Assembly: GCA_035623615.1 (NCBI GenBank)
Contig: DASPTB010000247.1
Coordinates: forward strand, 1 to 12,500
Reading direction: 5' to 3'
Origin: DASPTB01 sp035623615
GTDB taxonomy: Bacteria; Actinomycetota; UBA4738
DNA: 12,500 nucleotides
Part shown: in pieces, positions 1 through 7,170 of the stretch
Layout of the letters: every line of letters begins with the position of its first letter
How positions within the stretch are numbered: the first letter of the stretch is position 1
The notes under the pieces: model-generated
Told to the model about the DNA's origin: nothing
Databases searched by the model: none
Seen by the model: the letters and a program-made list of their open reading frames with translations, nothing else
Made by a program: the position numbers and the translations under genes

Positions 1-705
1 GAGCGTCTCGACGCCGTCCTCACCGTCCTGTACCTCGTCTTCAACGAGGGCTATCTCGCGACCGATGCCGAGTCGCTCACGCGGGGGGATCTGTGCGCCG
101 AGGCGATCCGCCTCGGGCGAATGCTGGCCTCGCTGCTGCCCGACGAGCCGGAGGTGCTCGGGTTGTTGGCGCTCATGCTGCTGCAGGATTCGCGCCGGGA
201 TGCGCGGGTGGACGCCGACGGGAACCTCGTGCTCCTCGCGGATCAGGACCGTTCACGGTGGGACGGCAACGCGATCGACGAAGGGCTCGCGTTGCTGGCG
301 CGGACGCTCGCCTTCGCACGAGCGGGTCCGTACCAGGTGCAGGCGGCCATCGCCGCCCTGCACGCGGAGGCGGAGACGGCCGAGGAAACCGACTGGCGGG
401 AGATCGTGGCGCTCTACGACCGGCTCGCGACGATGGCGCCCTCGCCCGTCGTCGAGCTCAACCGCGCGGTCGCGGTCTCGATGGCCGACGGTCCGGAGGC
501 AGGGCTCGCTCTGGTGGACGACATCGCGAGCCGGGGTTCGCTCGATCGGTACTACCTGTTGCACTCGGTTCGCGCGGCGCTCCTGCGACGCGTGGGCCGG
601 TCGGACGACGCGGCCGGCGAGTACCGGCGCGCGCTCGAACTTTCAACCAACCCGGTCGACCGGCGGTTCCTCGAGAAGGGAATCGCCGAGACCGCCGGCG
701 GCTGA
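1..705 (+). CDS. ECF42-type RNA polymerase sigma factor, C-terminal part (5' truncated by window edge)
   Basis: The reading frame is open from the first base to the TGA at 703-705, giving 234 residues with no start inside the window, so the N-terminal sigma-2/sigma-4 DNA-binding region lies to the left. The visible part begins with the motif LYLVFNEGY, the hallmark at the start of the DUF6596 extension found on ECF42-type sigma factors. It continues with helical, Ala/Leu-rich, TPR-like sequence: a segment around residues 57-65 (ALMLLQDSR), LNRAVAVSM near 153-161, and a final TPR-like helix pair (AGEYRRALELS). Known family: ECF42 factors carry this roughly 200-residue C-terminal domain in place of a classical anti-sigma factor and usually neighbour a YCII/DGPF-domain gene, which would be upstream here. 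The role of promoter selection under stress is inferred from the family. The gene is convergent with trpB, with 6 bp between the stops. Confidence 0.88.
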   Translation, partial: ERLDAVLTVLYLVFNEGYLATDAESLTRGDLCAEAIRLGRMLASLLPDEPEVLGLLALMLLQDSRRDARVDADGNLVLLADQDRSRWDGNAIDEGLALLARTLAFARAGPYQVQAAIAALHAEAETAEETDWREIVALYDRLATMAPSPVVELNRAVAVSMADGPEAGLALVDDIASRGSLDRYYLLHSVRAALLRRVGRSDDAAGEYRRALELSTNPVDRRFLEKGIAETAGG

Positions 706-717
706 GGAAGCTCAGCC
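700..717. terminator. Stop-codon-embedded hairpin between sigma factor and trpB
   Basis: A perfect 7-bp inverted repeat, GGCTGAG-GAAG-CTCAGCC, has a 4-base loop. The TGA of the sigma factor (703-705) and the TGA of trpB (712-714, read on minus) both lie in the stem arms. It is symmetrical, so it could act for both converging transcripts. There is no U-tract, so an intrinsic terminator of the classical kind is not shown; termination is inferred from position. Confidence 0.5.
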
Positions 718-2088
718 CGGGACCGGCACGTCGGGCAGCCGCGCGAGGCCGGCCGCCATGTCCTCCTCGAGGAACTCGATCTCCGGAAGGCGATGGTTCA
801 GGTAGTCGTCGTACGCCTGCAGGTCGAAGTACCCGTGGCCCGAGAGATTGAACAGGATCACGCGCCCCTGCCCGGCCTCGCGAGCCTCGATGGCCTCGTC
901 GATGGCCGCTCGGATCGCGTGGGCGCTCTCGGGCGCGGGAACGATGCCCTGCGCTCGCGCGAACTGGACCGCCGCGTCGAAGATCTGGTTCTGCGTGAAT
1001 GCCCGCGCTTCCATCAGCCCTTCCCGCACCAGCAAGGAGAGCGACGGAGAGTCCCCGTGGTAGCGGAGTCCGCCCGCGTGCACCGGCGCCGGGACGAACG
1101 TGTGACCCAGCGTGTACATGGGGACGAGCGGCGCCGTCTCACCAGTGTCGGCGAAGTCGTACGCGAACGTTCCCTTGGTGAGCGTCGGGCACGCGGCCGG
1201 CTCGGCCGCCACGAAGCGGGCGTCGAGCGTCCCCTTGATCTTGTCCCCCATGAACGGGTACGCGAACCCGGCGTAGTTCGACCCACCGCCGACGCAGCCG
1301 ATGATCACGTCGGGCGACTCGCCGGTCATCGCCATCTGCTTCTGCGTTTCGAGGCCGATGACCGTCTGATGCAGCAGCACGTGGTTCAGCACGCTCCCCA
1401 GGGAGTAGTTCGTGTCGGTGTTGGTCGCGGCGACCTCCACGGCCTCGCTGATCGCCATGCCGAGCGAGCCGGTGGAGTCGGGGTTGTCGGCCAGGATCGC
1501 CTTGCCGGCCTGCGTCTCGTTGCTCGGCGAGGCATGCACCGTCGCGCCCATGGTCTCCATGAACACCCGCCGGTAGGGCTTCTGCTCGTACGAGGCCCTG
1601 ACCATGAAGACCAGGCACTCGAGGTCGAAGAACTGGCACGCGAGCGACAACGCCGACCCCCACTGCCCGGCGCCCGTTTCGGTCGACAGCCGGCGGATGC
1701 CCGCTTCTTTGTTGTAGTAGGCCTGCGCGATGGCGGTGTTCGGCTTGTGCGACCCGGCCGGCGACGTCCCCTCGTACTTGAAGTAGATGTGCGCGGGCGT
1801 CTGCAGCGCCTGCTCGAGCCGTCGCGCTCGGTACATCGGCGTCGGCCTCCACAGGCGATAGATGTCCATGACGGGCCCGGGGATGTCGATCCGGGGCTCG
1901 GTCGACACCTCCTGCAGGATCAGCGCCTCCGGGAACAAGGGCGCCAGGTCGGCCGGCCCGACCGGCTCGAGGGTCCCCGGGTGCAGGGGCGGCAGCGGCT
2001 GCGTGACCGAGGCCAGGTCGGGCATGATGTTGTACCAGGCCTCGGGCACGTCGTCGGGCTGCAGGTTGAACTGGACCGGCTCGGACAT
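712..2088 (-). CDS. trpB: Tryptophan synthase beta chain, TrpB2 type
   Basis: This 458-residue PLP enzyme condenses indole with serine to make tryptophan. The Schiff-base lysine is K115 in GSHKPNTA (112-120). The catalytic glutamate sits in ETGAGQWG (137-144), the PLP-phosphate loop is GGGSN (267-271), and the C-terminal motif PAPESAH is at 384-390. The long N-terminal segment before the PLP lysine and the wording of these motifs fit the TrpB2 class (COG1350), longer than ordinary TrpB of about 400 residues. The ATG at 2088 was chosen over an in-frame ATG at 2133. It has an upstream AAGGGG ribosome site at good spacing, and the upstream ATG overlaps a likely -10 box. No trpA or other trp gene is adjacent. 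TrpB2 enzymes often act without TrpA on free indole; that role here is inferred. The gene is convergent with the sigma factor. Confidence 0.93.
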   Translation of the reverse strand: MSEPVQFNLQPDDVPEAWYNIMPDLASVTQPLPPLHPGTLEPVGPADLAPLFPEALILQEVSTEPRIDIPGPVMDIYRLWRPTPMYRARRLEQALQTPAHIYFKYEGTSPAGSHKPNTAIAQAYYNKEAGIRRLSTETGAGQWGSALSLACQFFDLECLVFMVRASYEQKPYRRVFMETMGATVHASPSNETQAGKAILADNPDSTGSLGMAISEAVEVAATNTDTNYSLGSVLNHVLLHQTVIGLETQKQMAMTGESPDVIIGCVGGGSNYAGFAYPFMGDKIKGTLDARFVAAEPAACPTLTKGTFAYDFADTGETAPLVPMYTLGHTFVPAPVHAGGLRYHGDSPSLSLLVREGLMEARAFTQNQIFDAAVQFARAQGIVPAPESAHAIRAAIDEAIEAREAGQGRVILFNLSGHGYFDLQAYDDYLNHRLPEIEFLEEDMAAGLARLPDVPVPG

Positions 2089-2131
2089 CTCGCTGCCCCT
2101 TTCCGTCGGCCCGCGGCACGCGGGGGCGCTC

Positions 2132-2160
2132 ATTCTAGGTGAGGAACGTCGGCCGCAGGA
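2132..2160 (-). promoter_or_regulatory. Candidate trpB promoter
   Basis: On the minus strand TAGAAT (2137 down to 2132) is a near-consensus -10 hexamer, preceded after about 18 bases by TTCCTG as a weak -35. Transcription would start near 2125 and give a leader of about 37 bases before the ATG at 2088, with an AAGGGG ribosome site just upstream of it. The -10 overlaps the alternative ATG at 2133, which argues against that start. Sequence match only. Confidence 0.4.
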
Positions 2161-2179
2161 AGGGGAGCGACGCGCTTCG

Positions 2180-2188
2180 TGCTACCCT
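2180..2188 (+). promoter_or_regulatory. Candidate extended -10 promoter for the small hypothetical gene
   Basis: TGCTACCCT fits an extended -10 (TGn then TAnnnT), common in high-GC actinomycetes. No good -35 was seen. A start about 7 bases downstream would fall at 2195, exactly at the base of the hairpin at 2195-2223, so the transcript would begin with that hairpin. The same 9-mer GCTACCCTG recurs at 4270. Confidence 0.35.
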
Positions 2189-2194
2189 GATGCG

Positions 2195-2223
2195 CCGGTC
2201 GCGCCCCTGAGGGCGGCGACCGG
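2195..2223 (+). promoter_or_regulatory. Strong 5'-leader hairpin upstream of the small hypothetical gene
   Basis: The outer stem CCGGTCGC (2195-2202) pairs perfectly with GCGACCGG (2216-2223). An inner stem GCCC/GGGC closes on a CTGA loop, with one bulged G at 2215: 12 pairs in all. It lies 63 bases before the GTG start at 2287. It could stabilise the 5' end of the mRNA, act as an attenuator, or terminate readthrough; the sequence does not decide. No long U-tract follows. Confidence 0.45.
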
Positions 2224-2286
2224 GTGGGTTTGGCCCGATTCGTTCCCCATCACCGCCCCATTCGGGGCGCCGGAGGAAGCTCGCGC

Positions 2287-2631
2287 GTGGAAGAACCGCA
2301 GGTAGGCAAGAACGTCTGGCAGGGCAAGGTCGGCGACGTGTCGTTGCGGGTGGACATGCTCCCCTCCGGACGGATCGCCTCGACGTGGAACTCGCGGGGC
2401 AACGAGCGCCGGGCCGTCGTCGACACCATCCAGCAACTGGAGCAGCGGGTGCTGTTCCAGTTGATGCTCGGTGCAGGGCCCGACTCCGACGCCATCGCGA
2501 GCGAGATCATCGCGGCGGTCAAGGCCGGCCAGGAAGGATTGCCCGACCCGACGAGGGCCCCGGCCAACCCGCAGCGGCGCCGCCGCCCGGGCGGGCCCCC
2601 GCGTCACCGCCGTTCGCGCCGCCGCCGCTAG
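2287..2631 (+). CDS. Small hypothetical protein with an Arg-rich tail (possible 3' frameshift)
   Basis: I do not recognise this family. The 114-residue product starts at GTG 2287, chosen because GGAGGA (2272-2277) stands 9 bases upstream. Residues about 1-85 look like a folded domain: a short beta-rich start (NVWQGKVGDVSLRVDMLP, then GRIASTWNSRG) and two helices (AVVDTIQQLEQRVLFQLM and SDAIASEIIAAVKAG). After residue 90 the sequence becomes nearly pure Pro and Arg, with a run of RRRR just before the TAG at 2629-2631. In the -1 frame the open reading continues to a TGA at 2754-2756 and gives a more ordinary acidic and aromatic end (AAPWWGDDSPDLGE) abutting the sulfatase ribosome site. The true C-terminus is therefore uncertain. 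It probably shares a transcript with the sulfatase. Confidence 0.6.
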   Translation: MEEPQVGKNVWQGKVGDVSLRVDMLPSGRIASTWNSRGNERRAVVDTIQQLEQRVLFQLMLGAGPDSDAIASEIIAAVKAGQEGLPDPTRAPANPQRRRRPGGPPRHRRSRRRR

Positions 2632-2675
2632 CTCCCCCGCGCCCCCGCTCGATGAGGCGAACGTCCGCAGACCCG

Positions 2676-2694
2676 TTTCGAAGAACGTTCGAAA
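2676..2694. repeat. Inverted repeat upstream of the sulfatase
   Basis: TTTCGAA (2676-2682), a 5-base spacer GAACG, then TTCGAAA (2688-2694) form a perfect 7-base dyad in the 126 bases between the hypothetical gene's TAG and the sulfatase start. It resembles a regulator operator; an SOS box of the TCGAAC-n4-GTTCGA form is not fully matched. If the upstream gene reads through in the -1 frame, this would instead be coding sequence. Confidence 0.3.
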
Positions 2695-2757
2695 GGCGTC
2701 TTGACGAGGCTGCCGCGCCGTGGTGGGGTGACGATTCGCCCGACCTGGGAGAGTGAT

Positions 2758-4263
2758 TTGAAGAGCATCGCTCGCGCAGCGCGCCGACTGCCGAGCAGGC
2801 GGATTGGTCTGGCCGGTGCCGTCGTCGTCCTCGTGTGCGCCGCCGTCACGATGGGCCCCACCACCCTGACCCGCTCCGCCCACGCGCAGCCCCAGCCGGC
2901 GAACATCGTCCTGATCCTGACCGACGACCAACGGTGGGACAGCCTGGAGTACATGCCGAACGTGGAGTCGTTGCTCGCCGCCCACGGCGTGACGTTTTCC
3001 AACGCTTTCGACAACGACCCGCTGTGTTGCCCGACGCGGTCGACCATCATGACCGGCCTCACGTCGGGCCACAACGGCGTCTGGAACAACGGCACGGCGC
3101 GACCGAGGCCCGACCCCAGCGGTGGCTTTGCCGCGTTCGTCGACAACGGCGACGAGAACCGCCAGATCTTCGGGTGGCTGCACGCCGACGGATATCAGAC
3201 GGCGCTCATCGGCAAGTTCCTCAACGGCTACAACCCGCCCGCAGCCTCGTGGGTCATGCCGGGCGTGGACGACTGGCACGCGATGACCCTCAAGCAGTTG
3301 GAGGGCACGCCGTGTCAGCCCGGCGGGTACTTCGGGACCTGCTACTCGGACAATGGAACGCTGGTCCCGCACCCAGCCAGCGAGTACTCGACGACGGAGA
3401 CCGGCGCGGAGGCGGTTTCCTTCATCGAGGGCGCTGATCCGATGAGGCCTCTCTTCCTGTACTACGCGCCCCGCGCGCCACACACCCCCACGACGCCGGA
3501 GCCGAAATACGCGCAAGCGTGTACCGACGTGACGCCGCTCCGGCCGCCCGGCTACGGCGCCACGATCGTAAATGGCCCGGCGTACATGGAGCATCGACGG
3601 CCGATCAACCAGAGCAAGGCCGCCAAGCTCGATCTGCACTGGACCGACGACTGCCGGACGCTTCTGTCCGTCGACGACCAGGTGGCCAACATCGTCGACG
3701 CCCTGAGCGCGACCGGAAGGCTGAGCAACACGTTGATCATGTTCGCATCCGACAACGGGCTGGCCTTCGGAGAGCACAGGTGGCTGGGGAAGACCGTGCC
3801 GTACGAACCGTCGATTCGGGTGCCGGTCGTCGTGCGCGACGACGCGCTGATTCCGTCCGGTCTTCAGGGAACGGCCACCGACGACGACATCACGTCCCTC
3901 GACTACACGCCGACCTTTCTGCAGGCGGCAGGTTTGCCCATCTCGGGCCTCGACGGGCAGTCCCTCTTCCCGCTCCTGGGTGGAGCGGGCTCGTGGAAAG
4001 CCCAGAAAGAGATCCTGATCGAGCACGGGGTAGGTGGCGACGAGAGTGGGAACGTCCCGAGCTACTGCGGGGTCCGAGATCCGGACTACATGTACGCGCA
4101 GTACTCGACCGGCGAGGAGGAGCTCTACGCCCTGCACTCCGACCCCTACGAGCTGACCAACGTGGCGGGGGAGTCGAAGTACGCGCAGGTGTTGTCCGAG
4201 CTGCGGGCGCAGGCGCACGCCCTCTGCGTTCCCCCGCCTCCCGGGTTCGTCTGGGCGCACTGA
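2758..4263 (+). CDS. Secreted sulfatase (arylsulfatase / N-acetylglucosamine-6-sulfatase-like)
   Basis: This 501-residue type I sulfatase hydrolyses sulfate esters; the substrate is not determinable. The signature CCPTR (90-94) fits CxPxR, in which Cys90 is converted to formylglycine by a separate maturation enzyme not in this window. Metal ligands are visible in LTDDQ (54-58) and SDNG (331-334). The C-terminal end has the usual EELYALHSDPYELTNVA block (454-470). Residues 1-43 form a signal peptide: an Arg-rich n-region, a hydrophobic core (about 17-32) and an AHA cleavage-like site, so the enzyme is exported. The TTG at 2758 was chosen because GGGAGAG (2747-2753) precedes it closely and the signal peptide then has normal length; a TTG at 2701 has no such site. 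It is convergent with the MogA-XdhC gene. It may serve sulfate scavenging from polysaccharides (inference). Confidence 0.92.
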   Translation: MKSIARAARRLPSRRIGLAGAVVVLVCAAVTMGPTTLTRSAHAQPQPANIVLILTDDQRWDSLEYMPNVESLLAAHGVTFSNAFDNDPLCCPTRSTIMTGLTSGHNGVWNNGTARPRPDPSGGFAAFVDNGDENRQIFGWLHADGYQTALIGKFLNGYNPPAASWVMPGVDDWHAMTLKQLEGTPCQPGGYFGTCYSDNGTLVPHPASEYSTTETGAEAVSFIEGADPMRPLFLYYAPRAPHTPTTPEPKYAQACTDVTPLRPPGYGATIVNGPAYMEHRRPINQSKAAKLDLHWTDDCRTLLSVDDQVANIVDALSATGRLSNTLIMFASDNGLAFGEHRWLGKTVPYEPSIRVPVVVRDDALIPSGLQGTATDDDITSLDYTPTFLQAAGLPISGLDGQSLFPLLGGAGSWKAQKEILIEHGVGGDESGNVPSYCGVRDPDYMYAQYSTGEEELYALHSDPYELTNVAGESKYAQVLSELRAQAHALCVPPPPGFVWAH

Positions 4264-4293
4264 TCGGCCGCTACCCTGGATCGGTCCTCCGTC

Positions 4294-4318
4294 GGTGCGG
4301 TCACTTCGCGACCGCATC
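4294..4318. terminator. Hairpin between sulfatase and MogA-XdhC
   Basis: GGTGCGGTC (4294-4302) pairs with GACCGCATC (4310-4318) across a 7-base loop, with one G-U pair. It lies 31 bases after the sulfatase stop, in the 97-base gap between two convergent genes. It is near-symmetrical and could terminate both transcripts. There is no U-tract on either side. Confidence 0.45.
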
Positions 4319-4360
4319 CGGCGTCGTGGGGCCGCAGCTGCCTCGCGACGCTCGTTGTTG

Positions 4361-5686
4361 CTACTCCTCCTGGACCCCCTGCTGGACCCCCAGGATGCCC
4401 CCCTTGCGGCCGTGGCGGGCGCCCACGATCCCGGCGAGAATCGAAAGGGCGATCTCCTCTGCCGTGCGAGCGCCGATGTCGAGCCCGACCGGGGTTTGCA
4501 CGCGCTTGAGTTCGGCGTCGGTGAAGCCCCGCGACCGCAGCTCCTCGACGTGGGGCCCGACGTGGCGCGCGCTCCCCATGACGCCGACGAAGGCCGCGTC
4601 GCTGCGGAGCATCGCGGCGAGCGCGTCGCCGACGCCGGGTGCGTCGTGGTCCGTGTGCACGGCGAAGACCTGCGTGCCCGCAGCGATCTGCGGGATCGAC
4701 GTCTCGACGCGCCCCCACCCGGCGGTGCCGGCGAGTCGCTCGGTCCGCGGCTCGACGACGACGGTGTCGAACCCGACCTCCCGCGCCCACCTGGTCAGCG
4801 CGGCCGAGACGGGGGTTGCGGCGAACGCGACAAGGAGGGGCTTGCGCAGGCTCGGCTCCACATAGACCTCGATCGACCCCAGCTCGTGGTGCAGTTCCAC
4901 CGTTCGGGGTTCGCCGGAGTCGAGCGCCACCCGGGCGGCCTCGAGCGCTTCCGCGTCGAACTCGGCACATCCGAGCGTCCCCGCGATCGGACCGTCGGCC
5001 GACAGCAGGATCTTCTGCCCGACACGGCATGGCGGGTTCCCTTCCGCGCGAACCGCCGTCGCGAGCACCACCGGCTCGCCGCCGGCGCGGCGCGCGGCGA
5101 GCTCCCGTTCGACGGACCCGGGCGGTGCGTCCCCCGCGGCGTCGCCGCCCGACGCCCCGGCGATCGCCGCGTCGCCCGGCCCGTGGGCCGTGCGGCCACC
5201 GAGCAGCTCCACCGCATGCCCGAGGACGGGCAGGACGGCCTCGAGGCTCTCGACGGCGCCCTTCGGACTGCCCGGAAGGTTCAGGATGAGCGTCGCTCCG
5301 CGCGTGCCGGCCACGGCGCGGGACAGGTCGGCGAGCGGCGTCATCTCGCGGCCCGCCGACCGCATCCGTTCGGCGAGGCCCGGGGCCTCGCGATCGATCA
5401 CCGCGCGGGTCGCCTCAGGTGTGACGTCCCGGGGGCCGAACCCGGTCCCGCCGGTCGTGGCCACGAGCCCGGCCTCATCCGCGTCGGCGAGGTCGCGCAG
5501 CAGCCGTTCGATGTCGTCGCGCTCGTCCGCGACCAGCTCGCGGCGGAGCACGCGATATCCCGACCGCTCGAGGAGGTCGGCAACGGCTCCCCCCGAGGTG
5601 TCCTCGCGCACGCCGCGAGACACGCCGTCGCTGACAGTCACGACGACTGCGGCTCGCGCGCGGGATGAGGTCTCGTCGGTCGGCAT
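4361..5686 (-). CDS. MogA/MoaB-type molybdopterin protein fused to an XdhC/CoxI-family domain
   Basis: This 441-residue two-domain protein has residues about 10-165 as a MoCF-binding (MogA/MoaB) domain, with ATTGGTGFGPRDVTPEAT (76-93) and NLPGSPKGA (136-144). MogA adenylylates molybdopterin before molybdenum insertion. After an Ala/Gly-rich linker (about 166-195), residues 195-425 form an XdhC/CoxI domain ending in the family block PVGLDIGARTAEEIALSIL (399-417). XdhC proteins bind the molybdenum cofactor and help sulfurate and insert it into xanthine dehydrogenase-type enzymes. Each domain is near full length, so this is a true fusion. Oddity: the Rossmann glycine motif of XdhC (usually FGAGH) reads FAATP (288-292). 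The ATG at 5686 starts 4 bases after the upstream phosphoesterase stop (tight operon). Stop is TAG. The divergent moaA supports a cofactor role. Confidence 0.9.
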   Translation of the reverse strand: MPTDETSSRARAAVVVTVSDGVSRGVREDTSGGAVADLLERSGYRVLRRELVADERDDIERLLRDLADADEAGLVATTGGTGFGPRDVTPEATRAVIDREAPGLAERMRSAGREMTPLADLSRAVAGTRGATLILNLPGSPKGAVESLEAVLPVLGHAVELLGGRTAHGPGDAAIAGASGGDAAGDAPPGSVERELAARRAGGEPVVLATAVRAEGNPPCRVGQKILLSADGPIAGTLGCAEFDAEALEAARVALDSGEPRTVELHHELGSIEVYVEPSLRKPLLVAFAATPVSAALTRWAREVGFDTVVVEPRTERLAGTAGWGRVETSIPQIAAGTQVFAVHTDHDAPGVGDALAAMLRSDAAFVGVMGSARHVGPHVEELRSRGFTDAELKRVQTPVGLDIGARTAEEIALSILAGIVGARHGRKGGILGVQQGVQEE

Positions 5687-5690
5687 GTCC

Positions 5691-7118
5691 TCAGGTGGGA
5701 TCGTCCAGGGGGGGCGGTTCCCGCGCGATGCGCAGGCGTTCCGCCCGTGGGATGGTCGTGTGGGTCATGTCGATCGGGGCGAGCGGCGTCTGGGAGTAGT
5801 CGAAGCTCTTCGAGAAGTCGTATGCGAGTCCGTCGGCCTGACCCAGCGACGTCAGCCCGAAGACGTGTTCGGTGTAGGCGAGGAAGGACACCAACGTCGC
5901 AGGCGTCGAGTCCGTGTAGCCGGCCCTCGCGTACGGCGACACGATCACGACGGGAAGCCGGATTCCCCAGTTCGGGTCGTACTTCTTGGGGTTCACGTGG
6001 TCGTAGAAGCCGCCGAAGTCGTCGTACACGATGAAGATCGCGGTCGAGTCCCAGTCGCTGCCGTTCTCGACGGCCGACACGACACTGCCGATCCAGTCGT
6101 CGCCCTCGGCCATCGAGTACCCGTTGTGCTGGGAGATGTCCAGGGAGGGCGTCACGATGGAGAAGTTGGGCAGCGTCCCTGCCGCTGCATCGGCCAGGAC
6201 GTCGTTCGTCGGAACGAGGTTCGCGTGCTGGGGGCCGTGCAGGCACTCGAAGAACGACGGGCAAATGTCCCATCCGTACGGGATGACGTCGGTGTCGCCG
6301 GAAGGCCCGGCCGCGTAGATCCTCCACGTGAGCTCGGCGGCGTCGAGGCGGTCGAAGATCGTCGGGACATACCGCACGAGCGACGGGCGGTAAGGCCCGT
6401 TTCCCCCAGCGTCGGGGATGCAGGCGGGCTCGGGCACGTACGCCGACCCGTTCCACCACTGGGCGTCGCGGTAGCTGTCGCACCCCCACCCGGGCCCTCG
6501 CTTCGAGGTGAACTTCGAGTTCTGCGGGTTGTCGCCGCTGAACCCGTCGGTGGTGGCGGCGGCGAGGACGAGGTGGCCTCCCCACGACGGCGTGCTCCGG
6601 AACTCGAACGTCCTGTCCGAGATCGCGAATTGTTGGGCGAGCGAGACCAGGTTGGGGATGCTTCCGGGATTTCCGGGCGTGGGCGGGGCGAAGGTCACGT
6701 AGCAACCGTATCCCTGCTTCTTCTTGCAACCGTTGATCTTCGAGAATCCGTCCATCTTGCCGCCGTCGATCGCCGCCTGCTGCGCCGCGATGGTGTGGGA
6801 CACGTTCGGGACGATGTCGCCGGCGGGCGTCAGCGGGACGGTCTTTACCGTGTTGTTCTTGCCCGCGACGACGCCGTCGCACCCCCTGTCGAGGCCCTTC
6901 CGCGACAACTTCTGGTCGGCGACCTCGGTGCAGAACTGCCCGAACACGTTGTCGAACGAGTGGTTCTCCTGGAAGAGGATGAGGACGTGACGGATGGGCA
7001 CGTCGGCCCCCGCGGGGCCACCGGGTCCGAGAGCCGAGACCGCCGCCGCCACCGCGAGCACGACCGAGACGCCGATCAGGCCGCGAAGACGTCGCGCCGA
7101 ACGAGTGCTGGCGGCCAA
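5691..7118 (-). CDS. Secreted phospholipase C-like phosphoesterase
   Basis: This 475-residue member of the phosphoesterase family (PF04185: bacterial phospholipase C and acid phosphatases) cleaves phosphate esters. The metal/active-site motif QENHSFDNVFG (50-60) is at the usual N-terminal place. The second conserved block YDDFGGFYDHV (365-375) and SPYAR (394-398) follow. Residues 1-39 are a signal peptide: RSARRLRG, a hydrophobic core (about 14-30), then a Gly/Ala-rich region, so the product is exported. The start is a TTG at 7118, preceded by GAGGAGAGG at good spacing. The in-frame ATG at 7172 would add 18 His/Pro/Arg-rich residues before the signal peptide and overlaps the likely -10 box, so I rejected it. 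It is the first gene of a two-gene unit with MogA-XdhC. Whether the substrate is a phospholipid or a small phosphomonoester cannot be told. Confidence 0.88.
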   Translation of the reverse strand: MAASTRSARRLRGLIGVSVVLAVAAAVSALGPGGPAGADVPIRHVLILFQENHSFDNVFGQFCTEVADQKLSRKGLDRGCDGVVAGKNNTVKTVPLTPAGDIVPNVSHTIAAQQAAIDGGKMDGFSKINGCKKKQGYGCYVTFAPPTPGNPGSIPNLVSLAQQFAISDRTFEFRSTPSWGGHLVLAAATTDGFSGDNPQNSKFTSKRGPGWGCDSYRDAQWWNGSAYVPEPACIPDAGGNGPYRPSLVRYVPTIFDRLDAAELTWRIYAAGPSGDTDVIPYGWDICPSFFECLHGPQHANLVPTNDVLADAAAGTLPNFSIVTPSLDISQHNGYSMAEGDDWIGSVVSAVENGSDWDSTAIFIVYDDFGGFYDHVNPKKYDPNWGIRLPVVIVSPYARAGYTDSTPATLVSFLAYTEHVFGLTSLGQADGLAYDFSKSFDYSQTPLAPIDMTHTTIPRAERLRIAREPPPLDDPT

Positions 7119-7170
7119 TGTGCCTCTCCTCGGGTGGTGGTCCGGGTGCCGCCCAGGCCGCGGCCACCTC

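Noticed and set aside
793..2142. Long plus-strand open frame (449 codons) opposite trpB
   Set aside because: Arg/Gly/Val/His-rich shadow of a clearly recognised enzyme on the other strand; no family motifs and no ribosome site.
2676..2694. Dyad as a LexA (SOS) box
   Set aside because: The spacing is one base short of the TCGAAC-n4-GTTCGA form and one arm lacks the C; the neighbouring genes are not SOS genes.
2182..4317. 711-codon minus-strand frame spanning the hypothetical gene and the sulfatase
   Set aside because: It runs through intergenic DNA and antisense to the sulfatase; a high-GC artefact.
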